Shown here: piece by piece, positions 17,901 through 25,960 of the stretch
Position numbering within the stretch: position 1 is the stretch's first letter
How the letters are laid out: each line of letters starts with the position of its first letter
Assembly (NCBI RefSeq): GCF_016107625.1
Contig: NZ_JABASV010000009.1
Span: forward strand, 124,001 to 188,000
DNA length: 64,000 nt
Direction: 5' to 3'
From: Vreelandella alkaliphila
GTDB lineage: Bacteria; Pseudomonadota; Gammaproteobacteria; Pseudomonadales; Halomonadaceae
Position numbers and translations under genes: made by a program
Notes under the pieces: model-generated
Database searches by the model: none
Told to the model about the DNA's origin: nothing
Seen by the model: the letters and a program-made list of their open reading frames with translations, nothing else

Positions 17901-18924
17901 GACCAAGTACCTCTACCTGTAGTTGATGTGCTTCTAAATAAGCCATTGCTTCCTGAGTTTGAGCGGGGCTGCCGAGCAGCTCTGCAATCATCAGCCCTAG
18001 GGTGCGGTCTTGAATGGACTCGACCTTTGCCTGGAGGATGCTGACATCAACGCTGCACTCCCGCGCTAAGCGTGAAATAAGGGGCGTCGAAACAGCATCA
18101 CCGGAAAACGTTAGCCGAACGACGGGATGAGTATGTTCGCTCGGTGTATCGCTTAAACGCTCGATCAGTTCTTTAGGTGGGCTTAGCTGCAAAAAGTCGT
18201 TCAGGAACTCCCTACCCAGCTGTGTGATAGGCGCAGTGAAGAAATCACCGACCTCGGCGTCTTCTACTAGCTCACCATCGGAGATGAGGCTTACTCGATG
18301 GCAAATAGACTTCACAACTTCCATTTCGTGAGTGATCAACAAAATGGTGATGCCGAGCTGCTGATTAATTTCTCTCAACAGCTCAAGAATCGAACTGGTG
18401 GTCTGGGGGTCTAGTGCGGAAGTGGCTTCATCGCACAGTAAGACGTTGGGTTTGCTGGCCAGGGCGCGGGCGATGGCGACACGCTGCTTTTGACCACCAG
18501 AAAGCTGGGCTGGGTATTGTTTGGCTTTATCAGACAAGCCCACCAGCTCCAGCAGCGGCAATACGCGATCCTTTATAGCACTGCGGCTTTCGCCCATTAA
18601 CTCAAGGGGAAGTGCCACATTATCAAATACAGTACGCGTTGTTAGCAGATTGAAATGCTGGAAAATCATTCCAATGCGGTGTCGGGCACGGTTTAATTCG
18701 CCGCGACTAAGGCGGGTCATTTCCTGGCCATCGACTGATACGCTGCCAGTGCTTGGGCGTTCAAGTAGGTTGACACAGCGAATAAGGGTCGACTTGCCTG
18801 CGCCCGAAAGACCAATAACGCCGTGAATGGTGCCTTTGGGAATCGTTAAATTGACATCTTTTAGGGCATGAACGGCACTATTGCCAGTGCCATAGGTTTT
18901 ACTAACGTTGCTAATTTCAATCAT
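17881..18924 (-). CDS. metN: Methionine ABC transporter ATP-binding protein
   Basis: This 347-residue ATPase drives methionine uptake. Walker A is GLSGAGKST, the signature is LSGGQKQRVAIARAL, and Walker B is VLLCDEATSALDP. Residues about 265-347 are the C-terminal NIL/ACT-like regulatory domain (VRLTFSGDAVSTPLISRLA), which in E. coli MetN binds methionine and inhibits transport. The start is ATG 18924; the longer frame to 18999 would run into the leader terminator and adds a non-family N-terminus. The ribosome site is weak. The leader (18925 to about 19109) carries an intrinsic terminator, suggesting attenuation. Confidence 0.95.
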   Translation of the reverse strand: MIEISNVSKTYGTGNSAVHALKDVNLTIPKGTIHGVIGLSGAGKSTLIRCVNLLERPSTGSVSVDGQEMTRLSRGELNRARHRIGMIFQHFNLLTTRTVFDNVALPLELMGESRSAIKDRVLPLLELVGLSDKAKQYPAQLSGGQKQRVAIARALASKPNVLLCDEATSALDPQTTSSILELLREINQQLGITILLITHEMEVVKSICHRVSLISDGELVEDAEVGDFFTAPITQLGREFLNDFLQLSPPKELIERLSDTPSEHTHPVVRLTFSGDAVSTPLISRLARECSVDVSILQAKVESIQDRTLGLMIAELLGSPAQTQEAMAYLEAHQLQVEVLGHVQRNV

Positions 18925-18986
18925 AGCGTCTGCCTTAACGGTAGGCCGAAGACGGAGTGCGAGGGAGCAAGCGTAGGGCGGGAAAT

Positions 18987-19013
18987 AAAAAAAGGCCACC
19001 CTTGCGGGTGGCC
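18987..19013 (-). terminator. Intrinsic terminator inside the metN leader (attenuator candidate)
   Basis: On the minus strand a perfect 8-bp G/C stem (GGCCACCC with GGGTGGCC) and 4-nt loop is followed by seven U. It lies 63 bp before the metN ATG. No minus-strand gene lies upstream that it could serve, since the next gene at 19385 is on the plus strand. It therefore most likely attenuates metNIQ. Confidence 0.8.
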
Positions 19014-19144
19014 ATCAACGCTGGACACACCCTTTTAGCTGCACTTCACCAAGCCATTGGCTTGGTGGACGCCCGCAATCTGGGTACAAATCGGCGTCAT
19101 TACATTTGCGGCGAAAGTCTAAAGAGTGGTGGGTGTCTTGTCAA
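19014..19144 (-). promoter_or_regulatory. metN promoter and structured leader
   Basis: On the minus strand TTGACA (19144-19139), a 17-bp spacer and TAGACT (19121-19116) form a good sigma70 promoter, predicting a start near 19109. The RNA could then fold GACGCC/GGGCGTC (about 19098-19068) and a 9-bp hairpin CACCAAGCC/GGCTTGGTG (about 19067-19047) before the terminator. If transcription starts further up, ACACCC (19136-19131) can also pair with GGGTGT (19032-19027) to close the whole domain. I could not match it to the SAM-I, SAM-II or other riboswitch cores I know. Regulation by methionine or SAM is inferred from context. Confidence 0.5.
19035..19100 (-). CDS. Possible 21-codon leader peptide upstream of metN
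   Basis: An ATG at 19100 opens 21 codons ending at TAA 19035-19037, just before the terminator hairpin. The peptide begins MTPICTQIAG and ends NGLVKCS. It contains two Cys but no Met run, so a classical methionine-codon attenuator is not obvious. A start-stop pair (ATGTAA) overlaps just upstream. There is no clear ribosome site, and the ORF would start about 9 nt from the predicted RNA 5' end. Both hairpins of the leader lie within it, so the ORF may be a by-product of structured RNA. Confidence 0.25.
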   Translation of the reverse strand: MTPICTQIAGVHQANGLVKCS

Positions 19145-19384
19145 TTAGCGCCGTTCTATTTCATGTTTTAATGCGATAATTCAGGTTTATTTTCTGAGTC
19201 AATGATTTTTGTTAGTGATTGATTCTGATGAGTGCTAATGCGGCGCTTGTTATCAGAAAAAAAGCCGTTTCAACGTTTGTAGCAAGGCTTCTGGCTGCAC
19301 ACGGGTTGGGTATTAGTAGTAAGCTTGCACAGAATTTTAGGACCTGTTTTGACTTTAATGCGTTGAGAAAGAGGGCGTAGCAAT
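19141..19384. promoter_or_regulatory. Divergent metN / ribE intergenic region
   Basis: The 244 bp between the metN promoter and ribE contain no ORF of note. They are AT-rich around 19150-19240, consistent with upstream promoter elements. I looked for an FMN riboswitch before ribE (conserved AGGG/GGGG cores) and did not see one. Confidence 0.4.
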
Positions 19385-20011
19385 ATGTTTACTGGCATTG
19401 TGCAAGGCGTGGCTGAGGTCGTCGCTGTTAAAGAGCTGGAAGAGTTTCGCACCCACGTAGTCGCATTGCCGGAGGCGTTGCGTGAAGGGCTCACTATTGG
19501 TGCGTCGGTAGCCCATAATGGTGTTTGCCTAACGGTAACCGCGATAGAAGATGGGAATGTCAGTTTTGACCTGATGCGTGAAACGTTGCGTTTGACAAAT
19601 CTTGGTGCAATTGCACCAGGTCAGTGCGTCAACATAGAGCGCGCGGCGCGTTTTGGTGATGAAATTGGTGGGCACTCCATGTCAGGCCACATTATTTGTA
19701 TGGCCAATGTGGTGGCAATCGAAGAGGCACCCAACAATCGTCGGCTTTGGTTTTCACTGCCTGAGAGAGTCGCTAAGTTTGTATTCGAGAAAGGGTACAT
19801 TGGTGTTGATGGTATCAGCTTGACGGTAGGTGACGTACGTCCCGCCAGCGATAGTGCGGGGGTGGAGTTTAGCGTCAATCTGATACCAGAGACGCTGGCG
19901 CGTACAGTTTTAAAAGACCGGTTGCTAGGCGACAGGGTCAATATCGAGATTGATCCGCAAACCCAGGTGATTGTTGAAACAGTTGAAAGGGTGTTAGCGA
20001 GTCGTCTTTAG
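19385..20011 (+). CDS. ribE: Riboflavin synthase, alpha subunit
   Basis: This 208-residue homotrimeric enzyme dismutates two 6,7-dimethyl-8-ribityllumazine to riboflavin. It has the two internally similar lumazine-binding barrels: MFTGIVQGVAEV with ASVAHNGVCLTV in the first half, and GGHSMSGHI with KGYIGVDGISLTV in the second. Full length. It stands alone rather than in a rib operon. Ribosome site AGAAAGAGGG lies upstream. Confidence 0.95.
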   Translation: MFTGIVQGVAEVVAVKELEEFRTHVVALPEALREGLTIGASVAHNGVCLTVTAIEDGNVSFDLMRETLRLTNLGAIAPGQCVNIERAARFGDEIGGHSMSGHIICMANVVAIEEAPNNRRLWFSLPERVAKFVFEKGYIGVDGISLTVGDVRPASDSAGVEFSVNLIPETLARTVLKDRLLGDRVNIEIDPQTQVIVETVERVLASRL

Positions 20012-20031
20012 TCGTGTTTTTTGTCTTACCG

Positions 20032-20047
20032 TTGACCGATCGGTTAG
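20032..20047. promoter_or_regulatory. Second RutR/TetR-like palindrome, upstream of the AzgA-type permease
   Basis: TTGACCGATCGGTTAG is the palindrome TTGACCGATCGGTCAA with two mismatches in the right arm. It lies 164 bp before the permease ATG at 20211 and just after the ribE stop. It resembles the site at 1697-1712. The long distance means the promoter would have to lie well upstream of the gene; operator function is inferred. Confidence 0.35.
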
Positions 20048-20210
20048 CTCATGGCCTGAAGTTTGCTATTCATAATAGATAGGTGGGTGACTTCCCACCA
20101 ACGCTAGCGGCACACGGGGCACTCGCAACGCGTAGAGCCTTTAGGTAGTATGTGCGGCTTTTCTCGCATCAAGGGACGCATTCAGCGTAAGCGCGAAGGA
20201 TAAAAACGAC

Positions 20211-21509
20211 ATGAAACTTCTGGACAACTACTTCAAGCTCACCGAGCAGAAGACCAATGTAAAGACCGAGGTGATTGCTGGATTCACCACGTTTCTTACG
20301 ATGGCTTATATCATTTTCGTCAACCCGAGCATTCTCTCGGAAGCGGGGATGGATTACGGCGCGGTGTTTGTGGCTACCTGTATCGCCGCTGCTATTGGCT
20401 GTTTTGTCATGGGGCTTTGGGCAAACTATCCGATCGCGCAAGCACCAGGTATGGGGCTGAATGCCTTTTTTACCTACGGTGTGGTGCTGGGAATGGGCTA
20501 TACCTGGGAGGCGGCATTGGGGGCTGTCTTCTTCTCCGGCCTGACGTTCTTCCTGCTAAGTATTTTTAAAATCCGCGAGTGGATCATTAATTCTATTCCA
20601 CTCTCATTGCGTTTGGGGATTGCCGCGGGTATTGGCTTATTCCTTGCGATGATTGCACTTAAAAATGCCGGTATTGTGGTCGCTAATCCAGCCACCTATG
20701 TGGCGCTGGGTGATCTATCCCAGCCACCCGCACTTTACGCCTTACTGGGCTTTTTCGTTATTACGGCGCTTTCCTATCTGCGTGTGACCGGTGCGGTAAT
20801 GATCGGTATTTTGGGTATCACGATCCTTGCGATGCTGTTCGGCCATAACCAGTATGGCGGTATTATGTCGATGCCGCCTTCGATTGCACCTACCTTTATG
20901 GCAATGGATCTAATGGGCGCACTGGATGTGGCCATGCTAAGCGTCATTTTTGCCTTCTTGTTTGTGGATTTGTTTGATACGTCAGGCACGTTGGTAGGGG
21001 TGGCCCACCGCGGCAAACTGCTGGATGAAAATGGCAAGCTGCCGCGCATTGGTCGCGCGATGATGGCCGACAGTACCGCGTCTATGGCGGGTGCTGCATT
21101 GGGTACTTCGACAACGACTAGCTATATTGAATCAACTGCGGGTATCGCTTCCGGTGGTCGTACGGGGTTAACGGCGGTTGTGGTCGGTGTGCTGTTTTTA
21201 ATTAGCCTTTTCTTTGCGCCGTTAGCAGGTTCTATTCCGGCCTATGCGACAGCAGGGGCACTGCTTTACGTGGCCGTTTTGATGGCGGGTAGCTTAGCCC
21301 ACGCAAACTGGGAAGATCCAACCGACGCTGCGCCTGTACTGATCGCTGCCCTGGCTATGCCGCTGACGTTCTCAATTGCTGAGGGAATTGCGCTTGGTTT
21401 TATTAGCTATGTGGCTATTAAAGCGCTTTCGGGACGGTTCAGCGATTTGAATCCCGCGGTCATAACGCTGGCGCTTCTGTTTGCAGCAAAATTTCTTTTC
21501 CTGGGTTAA
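20211..21509 (+). CDS. AzgA-type purine (adenine or hypoxanthine/guanine) permease
   Basis: This 432-residue NCS2 permease of the AzgA subgroup takes up purine bases by H+ symport. Family marks are TEVIAGFTTFLTMAYIIFVNPSIL, the N-terminal MGLNAFFTYGVV, LFVDLFDTSGTLVGV in the core domain, and GTSTTTSYIESTAGI. About 12-14 membrane segments. apt follows 34 bp after it, so adenine is an attractive substrate, but guanine/hypoxanthine cannot be excluded. It heads a salvage block with apt, gpt and ung. A small hairpin (20082-20099) lies in the leader. Confidence 0.9.
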   Translation: MKLLDNYFKLTEQKTNVKTEVIAGFTTFLTMAYIIFVNPSILSEAGMDYGAVFVATCIAAAIGCFVMGLWANYPIAQAPGMGLNAFFTYGVVLGMGYTWEAALGAVFFSGLTFFLLSIFKIREWIINSIPLSLRLGIAAGIGLFLAMIALKNAGIVVANPATYVALGDLSQPPALYALLGFFVITALSYLRVTGAVMIGILGITILAMLFGHNQYGGIMSMPPSIAPTFMAMDLMGALDVAMLSVIFAFLFVDLFDTSGTLVGVAHRGKLLDENGKLPRIGRAMMADSTASMAGAALGTSTTTSYIESTAGIASGGRTGLTAVVVGVLFLISLFFAPLAGSIPAYATAGALLYVAVLMAGSLAHANWEDPTDAAPVLIAALAMPLTFSIAEGIALGFISYVAIKALSGRFSDLNPAVITLALLFAAKFLFLG

Positions 21510-21543
21510 TTACCCGCTTTATCTTTAATCAATGAGAGACGCG

Positions 21544-22089
21544 ATGAGCATCTACGGCGACTACATTAAGTCCGTTATTCGCACGGTTCCTGACTGGCCA
21601 GAGCAGGGCGTAAATTTTCGTGATATCACACCGCTACTGCAAAATAGTGCTGCCTTTCGCAAGTTGATTGATAGCTTTGTGCATCGCTACCAGGAAATGA
21701 ACTTAGATGCCATCGCGGCGATTGATGCCCGTGGCTTCATCATTGGTGCGCCCTTGGCCTACGAGTTGGGCTGCAGCTTTGTGCCCGTTCGCAAGAAGGG
21801 CAAACTGCCTTTCAAGACGATCAGTGAGACTTACACGCTTGAGTACGGCCACTCTGAAGTTGAGCTTCATGCCGATGCTTTCCAGAAAAATGATCGTATC
21901 CTGCTGATGGATGATCTGATTGCCACTGGCGGTACTATGCTTGCAGCAGCGAATCTAATTCAACGCTCTGGTGGGCACGTGGTGGAAACCGCAACTATTA
22001 TTGAGCTGCCTGAGCTGGGCGGTTCCCAGAAAATTCGCGACGCTGGCTATAGCGTATTCGCGGTATGTTCATTCACCGAAGACGAGTAA
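21544..22089 (+). CDS. apt: Adenine phosphoribosyltransferase
   Basis: This 181-residue type I PRTase makes AMP from adenine and PRPP. The PRPP-binding motif is [21 protein letters not shown]. The N-terminal [21 protein letters not shown] and [13 protein letters not shown] are diagnostic of Apt. Two ATGs are in frame (21532 and 21544); the second has GAGAG at the right distance and gives the usual family N-terminus. It lies between the purine permease and gpt in one tight cluster. Confidence 0.95.
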   Translation: MSIYGDYIKSVIRTVPDWPEQGVNFRDITPLLQNSAAFRKLIDSFVHRYQEMNLDAIAAIDARGFIIGAPLAYELGCSFVPVRKKGKLPFKTISETYTLEYGHSEVELHADAFQKNDRILLMDDLIATGGTMLAAANLIQRSGGHVVETATIIELPELGGSQKIRDAGYSVFAVCSFTEDE

Positions 22090-22097
22090 CGCCTCTT

Positions 22098-22577
22098 ATG
22101 AGCAGCGAACGCTATCATCAGCACTTCACCATTTCCTGGGATCAACTGCACCGCGATGTGCGTCAACTTTGTCATCAGTTAATTGAACGAGATTTCAAAG
22201 GTATCGTCGCGATTACCCGTGGTGGATTAATACCTGCGGCGCTCATCGCCCGTGAACTCAATATTCGCTTGATCGATACCGTTTGTATCAAAAGCTATGA
22301 TCATATGGATCAAGGCGGTTTAGACATTATGAAGGGCGTTGACCATGATGGTGATGGTTGGCTGTTGGTTGATGATCTGGTAGACACCGGTAAAACTGCC
22401 CGTGCTGTTCGTGAAATGCTGCCTAAGGCGCATTTCGTGACAATGTATGCCAAACCAGAAGGGCGCCCTCTGGTTGACCAATACCTTACCGAAGTGGCTC
22501 AGCAGTGTTGGATCCAGTTCCCTTGGGATATGGGCATTGCTTATGTTGAGCCGCTGGCGGATCAACTGAAGAAGTAA
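22098..22577 (+). CDS. gpt: Xanthine-guanine phosphoribosyltransferase
   Basis: This 159-residue enzyme converts guanine, xanthine and (less well) hypoxanthine to nucleotides. Closely Gpt-like stretches are [33 protein letters not shown], the PRPP loop [17 protein letters not shown] and the C-terminal [13 protein letters not shown]. The start is ATG 22098, 8 bp after apt; a longer frame from 22065 overlaps apt and is not family-like. It is followed 1 bp later by ung. Confidence 0.94.
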   Translation: MSSERYHQHFTISWDQLHRDVRQLCHQLIERDFKGIVAITRGGLIPAALIARELNIRLIDTVCIKSYDHMDQGGLDIMKGVDHDGDGWLLVDDLVDTGKTARAVREMLPKAHFVTMYAKPEGRPLVDQYLTEVAQQCWIQFPWDMGIAYVEPLADQLKK

Positions 22578-22578
22578 T

Positions 22579-23262
22579 ATGGCTAACCCGCTACCCGACG
22601 ATTGGGATCAATGGCTTGGGCAAGAATTTCAGGCTGACTATATGTCAGCCCTGAAAGCATTTTTGGCCCAAGAAAAATCAGCCAAAAAAGTTATCTACCC
22701 GCACTCATCGCATTGGTTTCGCGCTTTTGAGTTGACACCTTTAGCCTCTGTGAAAGTCGTTATTCTAGGGCAAGACCCCTATCACGGCCCAAATCAAGCT
22801 CATGGGTTGTGCTTTTCGGTGCAGCCGGGCATCCAAGTGCCTCCCTCTTTGGTCAATATTTATAAAGAATTAGCTGCTGATGTGGGGTTTACACCCGTGC
22901 GACACGGCTTTTTGGAGTCTTGGGCAACCCAGGGTGTGCTGCTGCTGAACACCGCATTAACGGTTGAGCAGGGTAATGCCGCTTCTCATCGTGGCAAGGG
23001 GTGGGAACACTTCACTGACTGCGCGATTGAAACCGTCAGTCGGCATGCTGAACCGTGCGTTTTCTTGTTGTGGGGCAGTCATGCGCGCCAGAAGAAAGTC
23101 CTGATTGATCAGTGGCGCCACTTGGTGTTGGAATCCCCGCATCCTTCGCCACTCTCGGCGCATCGAGGCTTTTTTGGCAATCATCACTTTTCCCGTGCCA
23201 ATCAGTTTTTAGCAGAGCATGGGCGTTCACCGATTGAGTGGCAATTGCCGGAAACCCCTTAA
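22579..23262 (+). CDS. ung: Uracil-DNA glycosylase, family 1
   Basis: This 227-residue enzyme removes uracil from DNA to begin base-excision repair. The catalytic water-activating motif GQDPYHG is at 64-70, and the DNA-intercalating/His motif [16 protein letters not shown] is near the C-terminus. Full length. It starts immediately after gpt, so it is probably coexpressed with the salvage genes. Confidence 0.96.
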   Translation: MANPLPDDWDQWLGQEFQADYMSALKAFLAQEKSAKKVIYPHSSHWFRAFELTPLASVKVVILGQDPYHGPNQAHGLCFSVQPGIQVPPSLVNIYKELAADVGFTPVRHGFLESWATQGVLLLNTALTVEQGNAASHRGKGWEHFTDCAIETVSRHAEPCVFLLWGSHARQKKVLIDQWRHLVLESPHPSPLSAHRGFFGNHHFSRANQFLAEHGRSPIEWQLPETP

Positions 23263-23359
23263 CCTACTGGTCAGTTGCGGGTAGAATGGCGCGCAATTTT
23301 GTAAGCTTGTCGATGCGACTTAGGTCGCCATCCTGAATCCCATGCAGCGAGGAAGTCCC

Positions 23360-23989
23360 ATGAGTGTCTACGCCATTAATCATCCGCTTGTTCAACATAA
23401 GCTGGGACTGCTGCGCGAAGCTGATTTAAGCACCAAGAGCTTCCGAGAGCTGGCTGGTGAAGTGGCTAAGCTGCTGACCTATGAAGCAACAAAGGGGCTA
23501 GAGCTCGAAGATCATGAGATTCAAGGCTGGAACAACGAGCCTATTGCGACGCGTCGCTTGAAGGGAAAAAAAGTAACGGTTGTGCCAATTCTGCGAGCTG
23601 GTTTAGGTATGCTGGAGGGCGTAACTGACCTGATTCCTAGCGCACGCGTCAGCGTAGTGGGTCTTTATCGGGATGAAGAGACTCTTCAGCCAGTGCCTTA
23701 TTTCGCCAAGTTCGCCAATGATATTGAAGAGCGCATGGCACTTGTCATCGACCCGATGCTTGCGACCGGTGGCTCAATGGTGGCGACGTTAGATATGTTG
23801 CGTGAGCGTGGTTGTGAGCATATGAAAGTCATCGTGCTGGTAGCTGCCCCTGAGGGTATTAAGCGTGTTCAGGATGCGTACCCAGATGTTGAGATTTACA
23901 CCGCATCCGTTGATGACCGGCTAGATGAGCATGGCTACATCGTGCCTGGTTTGGGAGATGCAGGTGATAAGATCTTCGGAACGCGCTAA
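23360..23989 (+). CDS. upp: Uracil phosphoribosyltransferase
   Basis: This 209-residue salvage enzyme makes UMP from uracil and PRPP. Diagnostic motifs are the N-terminal [27 protein letters not shown], the PRPP loop [17 protein letters not shown], and the C-terminal [15 protein letters not shown]. The start is ATG 23360 with GAGGA about 6 nt upstream, preferred over ATG 23342. It is followed by a terminator hairpin and then uraA, as in many bacteria where upp and uraA are paired. Confidence 0.96.
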   Translation: MSVYAINHPLVQHKLGLLREADLSTKSFRELAGEVAKLLTYEATKGLELEDHEIQGWNNEPIATRRLKGKKVTVVPILRAGLGMLEGVTDLIPSARVSVVGLYRDEETLQPVPYFAKFANDIEERMALVIDPMLATGGSMVATLDMLRERGCEHMKVIVLVAAPEGIKRVQDAYPDVEIYTASVDDRLDEHGYIVPGLGDAGDKIFGTR

Positions 23990-24003
23990 GCACTCCGACT
24001 AAC

Positions 24004-24038
24004 AATGCCCCTTACGCTTCGCGTTGGGGGCATTTTTT
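24004..24038 (+). terminator. Hairpin terminator between upp and uraA
   Basis: AATGCCCC (24004-24011) pairs with GGGGCATT (24027-24034), followed by T residues to 24038. It may end the upp transcript or partially attenuate uraA, which begins 40 bp later. Confidence 0.75.
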
Positions 24039-24077
24039 TGGCTAACCACCGACAACGAAAACATTGGAAACGTTTAG

Positions 24078-25307
24078 ATGAGACATTCAGCAAGTCATGA
24101 GTCTTGGCCCAAAATGCTGCTGACAGGTGCGCAAATGCTATTCGTAGCCTTTGGTGCACTGGTATTGGTTCCACTGCTGACTGGTCTAGATCCCAGTGTC
24201 GCACTGTTTACCGCAGGTATTGGTACGCTGGTGTTTCACGGAATTACCAAGCAGACGGTGCCGGTATTCTTGGCGTCATCATTTGCGTTCATTGCTCCCA
24301 TTCAAGGCTCGATAGCAAGCTTTGGCGTGTCAGCCACGCTGGGTGGCTTAATGGCAGCAGGGGTGGTGTACGTTGCCATTTCTCAAGTAGTACGTGTTAA
24401 AGGCACTGCTTGGCTGCACAGGCTGTTACCGCCTGTTGTTGTCGGGCCAGTCATTATGGTGATTGGTTTAGCATTGGCGCCAGTCGCTGTCAGTATGGCA
24501 ACAGGAGAGACAAGCGATAACATTGGCTATGGTCAAGCGATCTTTCTTTCCATGGCCAGTTTGCTGGTAACGCTGATATTAGCTGTCTTCGGGCGTGGAA
24601 TTCTTCGCTTAGTGCCGATAATGGGTGGTATTGCAGTAGGGTATGGCTTAGCGCTTGTTATGGGCGTTGTCGATTTCACTGCGGTGCGTGATGCTGCTTG
24701 GCTATCATTGCCCAGCTTTACTGCGCCGAGTTTTCACTGGGCGGCTATTTTGTTCATGATTCCTGTCGCGATTGCTCCTGCGGTGGAACATATCGGCGAT
24801 ATGGTGGCGATAGGCTCAGTGACACGCAAAAACTATTTAGAGAAGCCTGGTCTTCATCGCACCTTGTTAGGCGATGGGTTGGCGACAATGGCGGCTGCGC
24901 TGTTTGGTGGTCCTCCTAATACAACCTATTCAGAAGTAACGGGGGCAGTGACGCTGACTAAGGCATTCAACCCCATGTACATGATCATCGCCGCAGTGAT
25001 TGCGATTGTACTGGCCTTTGTAGGCAAGCTGGGCGCGTTACTGCAAACTATTCCAGGCCCTGTAATGGGCGGTATTATGACGCTGCTGTTTGGTTCGATC
25101 GCAGTGGTTGGTATGAATACCCTGGTGCGTGCAGGCCAGTCATTAACTGCGGCGCGTAATCTCGTGGTGGTTTCGTTAATTTTAGTATTTGGGATAGGTG
25201 GAATGCAGTTTGGAGGTGGTCAGTTCACCCTCCAGGGCGTGAGTTTAGCTGCGTTAGTTGGCATTGCGCTAAACTGGCTGTTACCTGCTGAGAAAGAGGG
25301 CGAATAG
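24078..25307 (+). CDS. uraA: Uracil permease
   Basis: This 409-residue NCS2 H+:uracil symporter has multiple membrane segments. It matches UraA at substrate-binding sites: FAFIAPIQG (about 70-77), AIAPAVEHIGD with E237, and NTTYSEVTGA with E286, corresponding to E241 and E290 of E. coli UraA. It follows upp, giving an uptake-plus-salvage pair for uracil. ATG 24078 has only a weak ribosome site. Confidence 0.93.
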   Translation: MRHSASHESWPKMLLTGAQMLFVAFGALVLVPLLTGLDPSVALFTAGIGTLVFHGITKQTVPVFLASSFAFIAPIQGSIASFGVSATLGGLMAAGVVYVAISQVVRVKGTAWLHRLLPPVVVGPVIMVIGLALAPVAVSMATGETSDNIGYGQAIFLSMASLLVTLILAVFGRGILRLVPIMGGIAVGYGLALVMGVVDFTAVRDAAWLSLPSFTAPSFHWAAILFMIPVAIAPAVEHIGDMVAIGSVTRKNYLEKPGLHRTLLGDGLATMAAALFGGPPNTTYSEVTGAVTLTKAFNPMYMIIAAVIAIVLAFVGKLGALLQTIPGPVMGGIMTLLFGSIAVVGMNTLVRAGQSLTAARNLVVVSLILVFGIGGMQFGGGQFTLQGVSLAALVGIALNWLLPAEKEGE

Positions 25308-25348
25308 CCACTCAATCATACCTACCGGTTGGTCATTGGGAGTTGTTA

Positions 25349-25900
25349 ATGGAAGAGGCAATTGATAGTCCATTTCCTGTACTCGGCATTGCTGCGTGGA
25401 GTGGTACTGGTAAGACGACTCTGTTAGCGCAGCTTTTGCCTCGCCTGCGCGAAAAGGGGCTCAGGGTGGGGGTGATAAAGCATGCCCACCATAGCTTTGA
25501 TGTCGATCAGCCAGGAAAAGATAGCTATAAACTTCGTCAGGCTGGCGCTGCGCCTATGTTGATTGCATCCCGAGAGCGTTTTGCCATGATGCAAGAGACA
25601 CCTGGCCAAGAAGAACCGGACCTTGGCTACCTCTTGTCACTGATGATTACCCAGGCGCCAGATTTGCTCATTGTCGAAGGCTTTAAGGCGTGGCCAATTC
25701 CTAAGCTAGTCCTGTACCGTGCAGGAATTGGCGATGTTTCCATTGTCAGTGGTGACTGGGTACAGGCGGTAGCGTCAAGTGGTTCGCTGCCTCCATCAAT
25801 TCGCCCAACAGCTAAGCGGCTGGACCTGAATAATATTGAAGCGATCACTGAGTGGGTAATCGAGTGGATGAATGCTCAACCCAATGCTGTGGCTAACTAA
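25349..25900 (+). CDS. mobB: Molybdopterin-guanine dinucleotide biosynthesis protein MobB
   Basis: This 183-residue GTPase of the MobB family assists MobA in making MGD. The P-loop is GIAAWSGTGKTTLL; VIKHAHHSFDVDQPGKDSYKLRQAGA and LLIVEGFK are family signatures. The start is ATG 25349 with GGGAG 6 nt upstream; TTG 25343 is also in frame. It heads a small Mo-cofactor cluster mobB-moaCD-moaE. mobA, moaA and moeA are not in the window. Confidence 0.93.
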   Translation: MEEAIDSPFPVLGIAAWSGTGKTTLLAQLLPRLREKGLRVGVIKHAHHSFDVDQPGKDSYKLRQAGAAPMLIASRERFAMMQETPGQEEPDLGYLLSLMITQAPDLLIVEGFKAWPIPKLVLYRAGIGDVSIVSGDWVQAVASSGSLPPSIRPTAKRLDLNNIEAITEWVIEWMNAQPNAVAN

Positions 25901-25960
25901 ATTAGCAGCTCCCAAATCAGTATTTTTATAACACCGTGGCTTGATTAAATAGGTAACGAT

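Noticed and set aside
18994..19032. Antiterminator pairing of GGGTG (19028-19032) with the CACCC arm of the metN leader terminator
   Set aside because: Only five base pairs are possible; too weak to claim without covariation.
19014..19384. Known SAM riboswitch before metN or FMN riboswitch before ribE
   Set aside because: The conserved cores of SAM-I/II/III and of the FMN element could not be found on either strand. The metN leader is kept only as an unclassified structured leader.
20012..20210. Purine riboswitch before the AzgA-type permease
   Set aside because: The three-way junction consensus is absent. Only a 6-bp hairpin and the palindrome near 20032 are seen.
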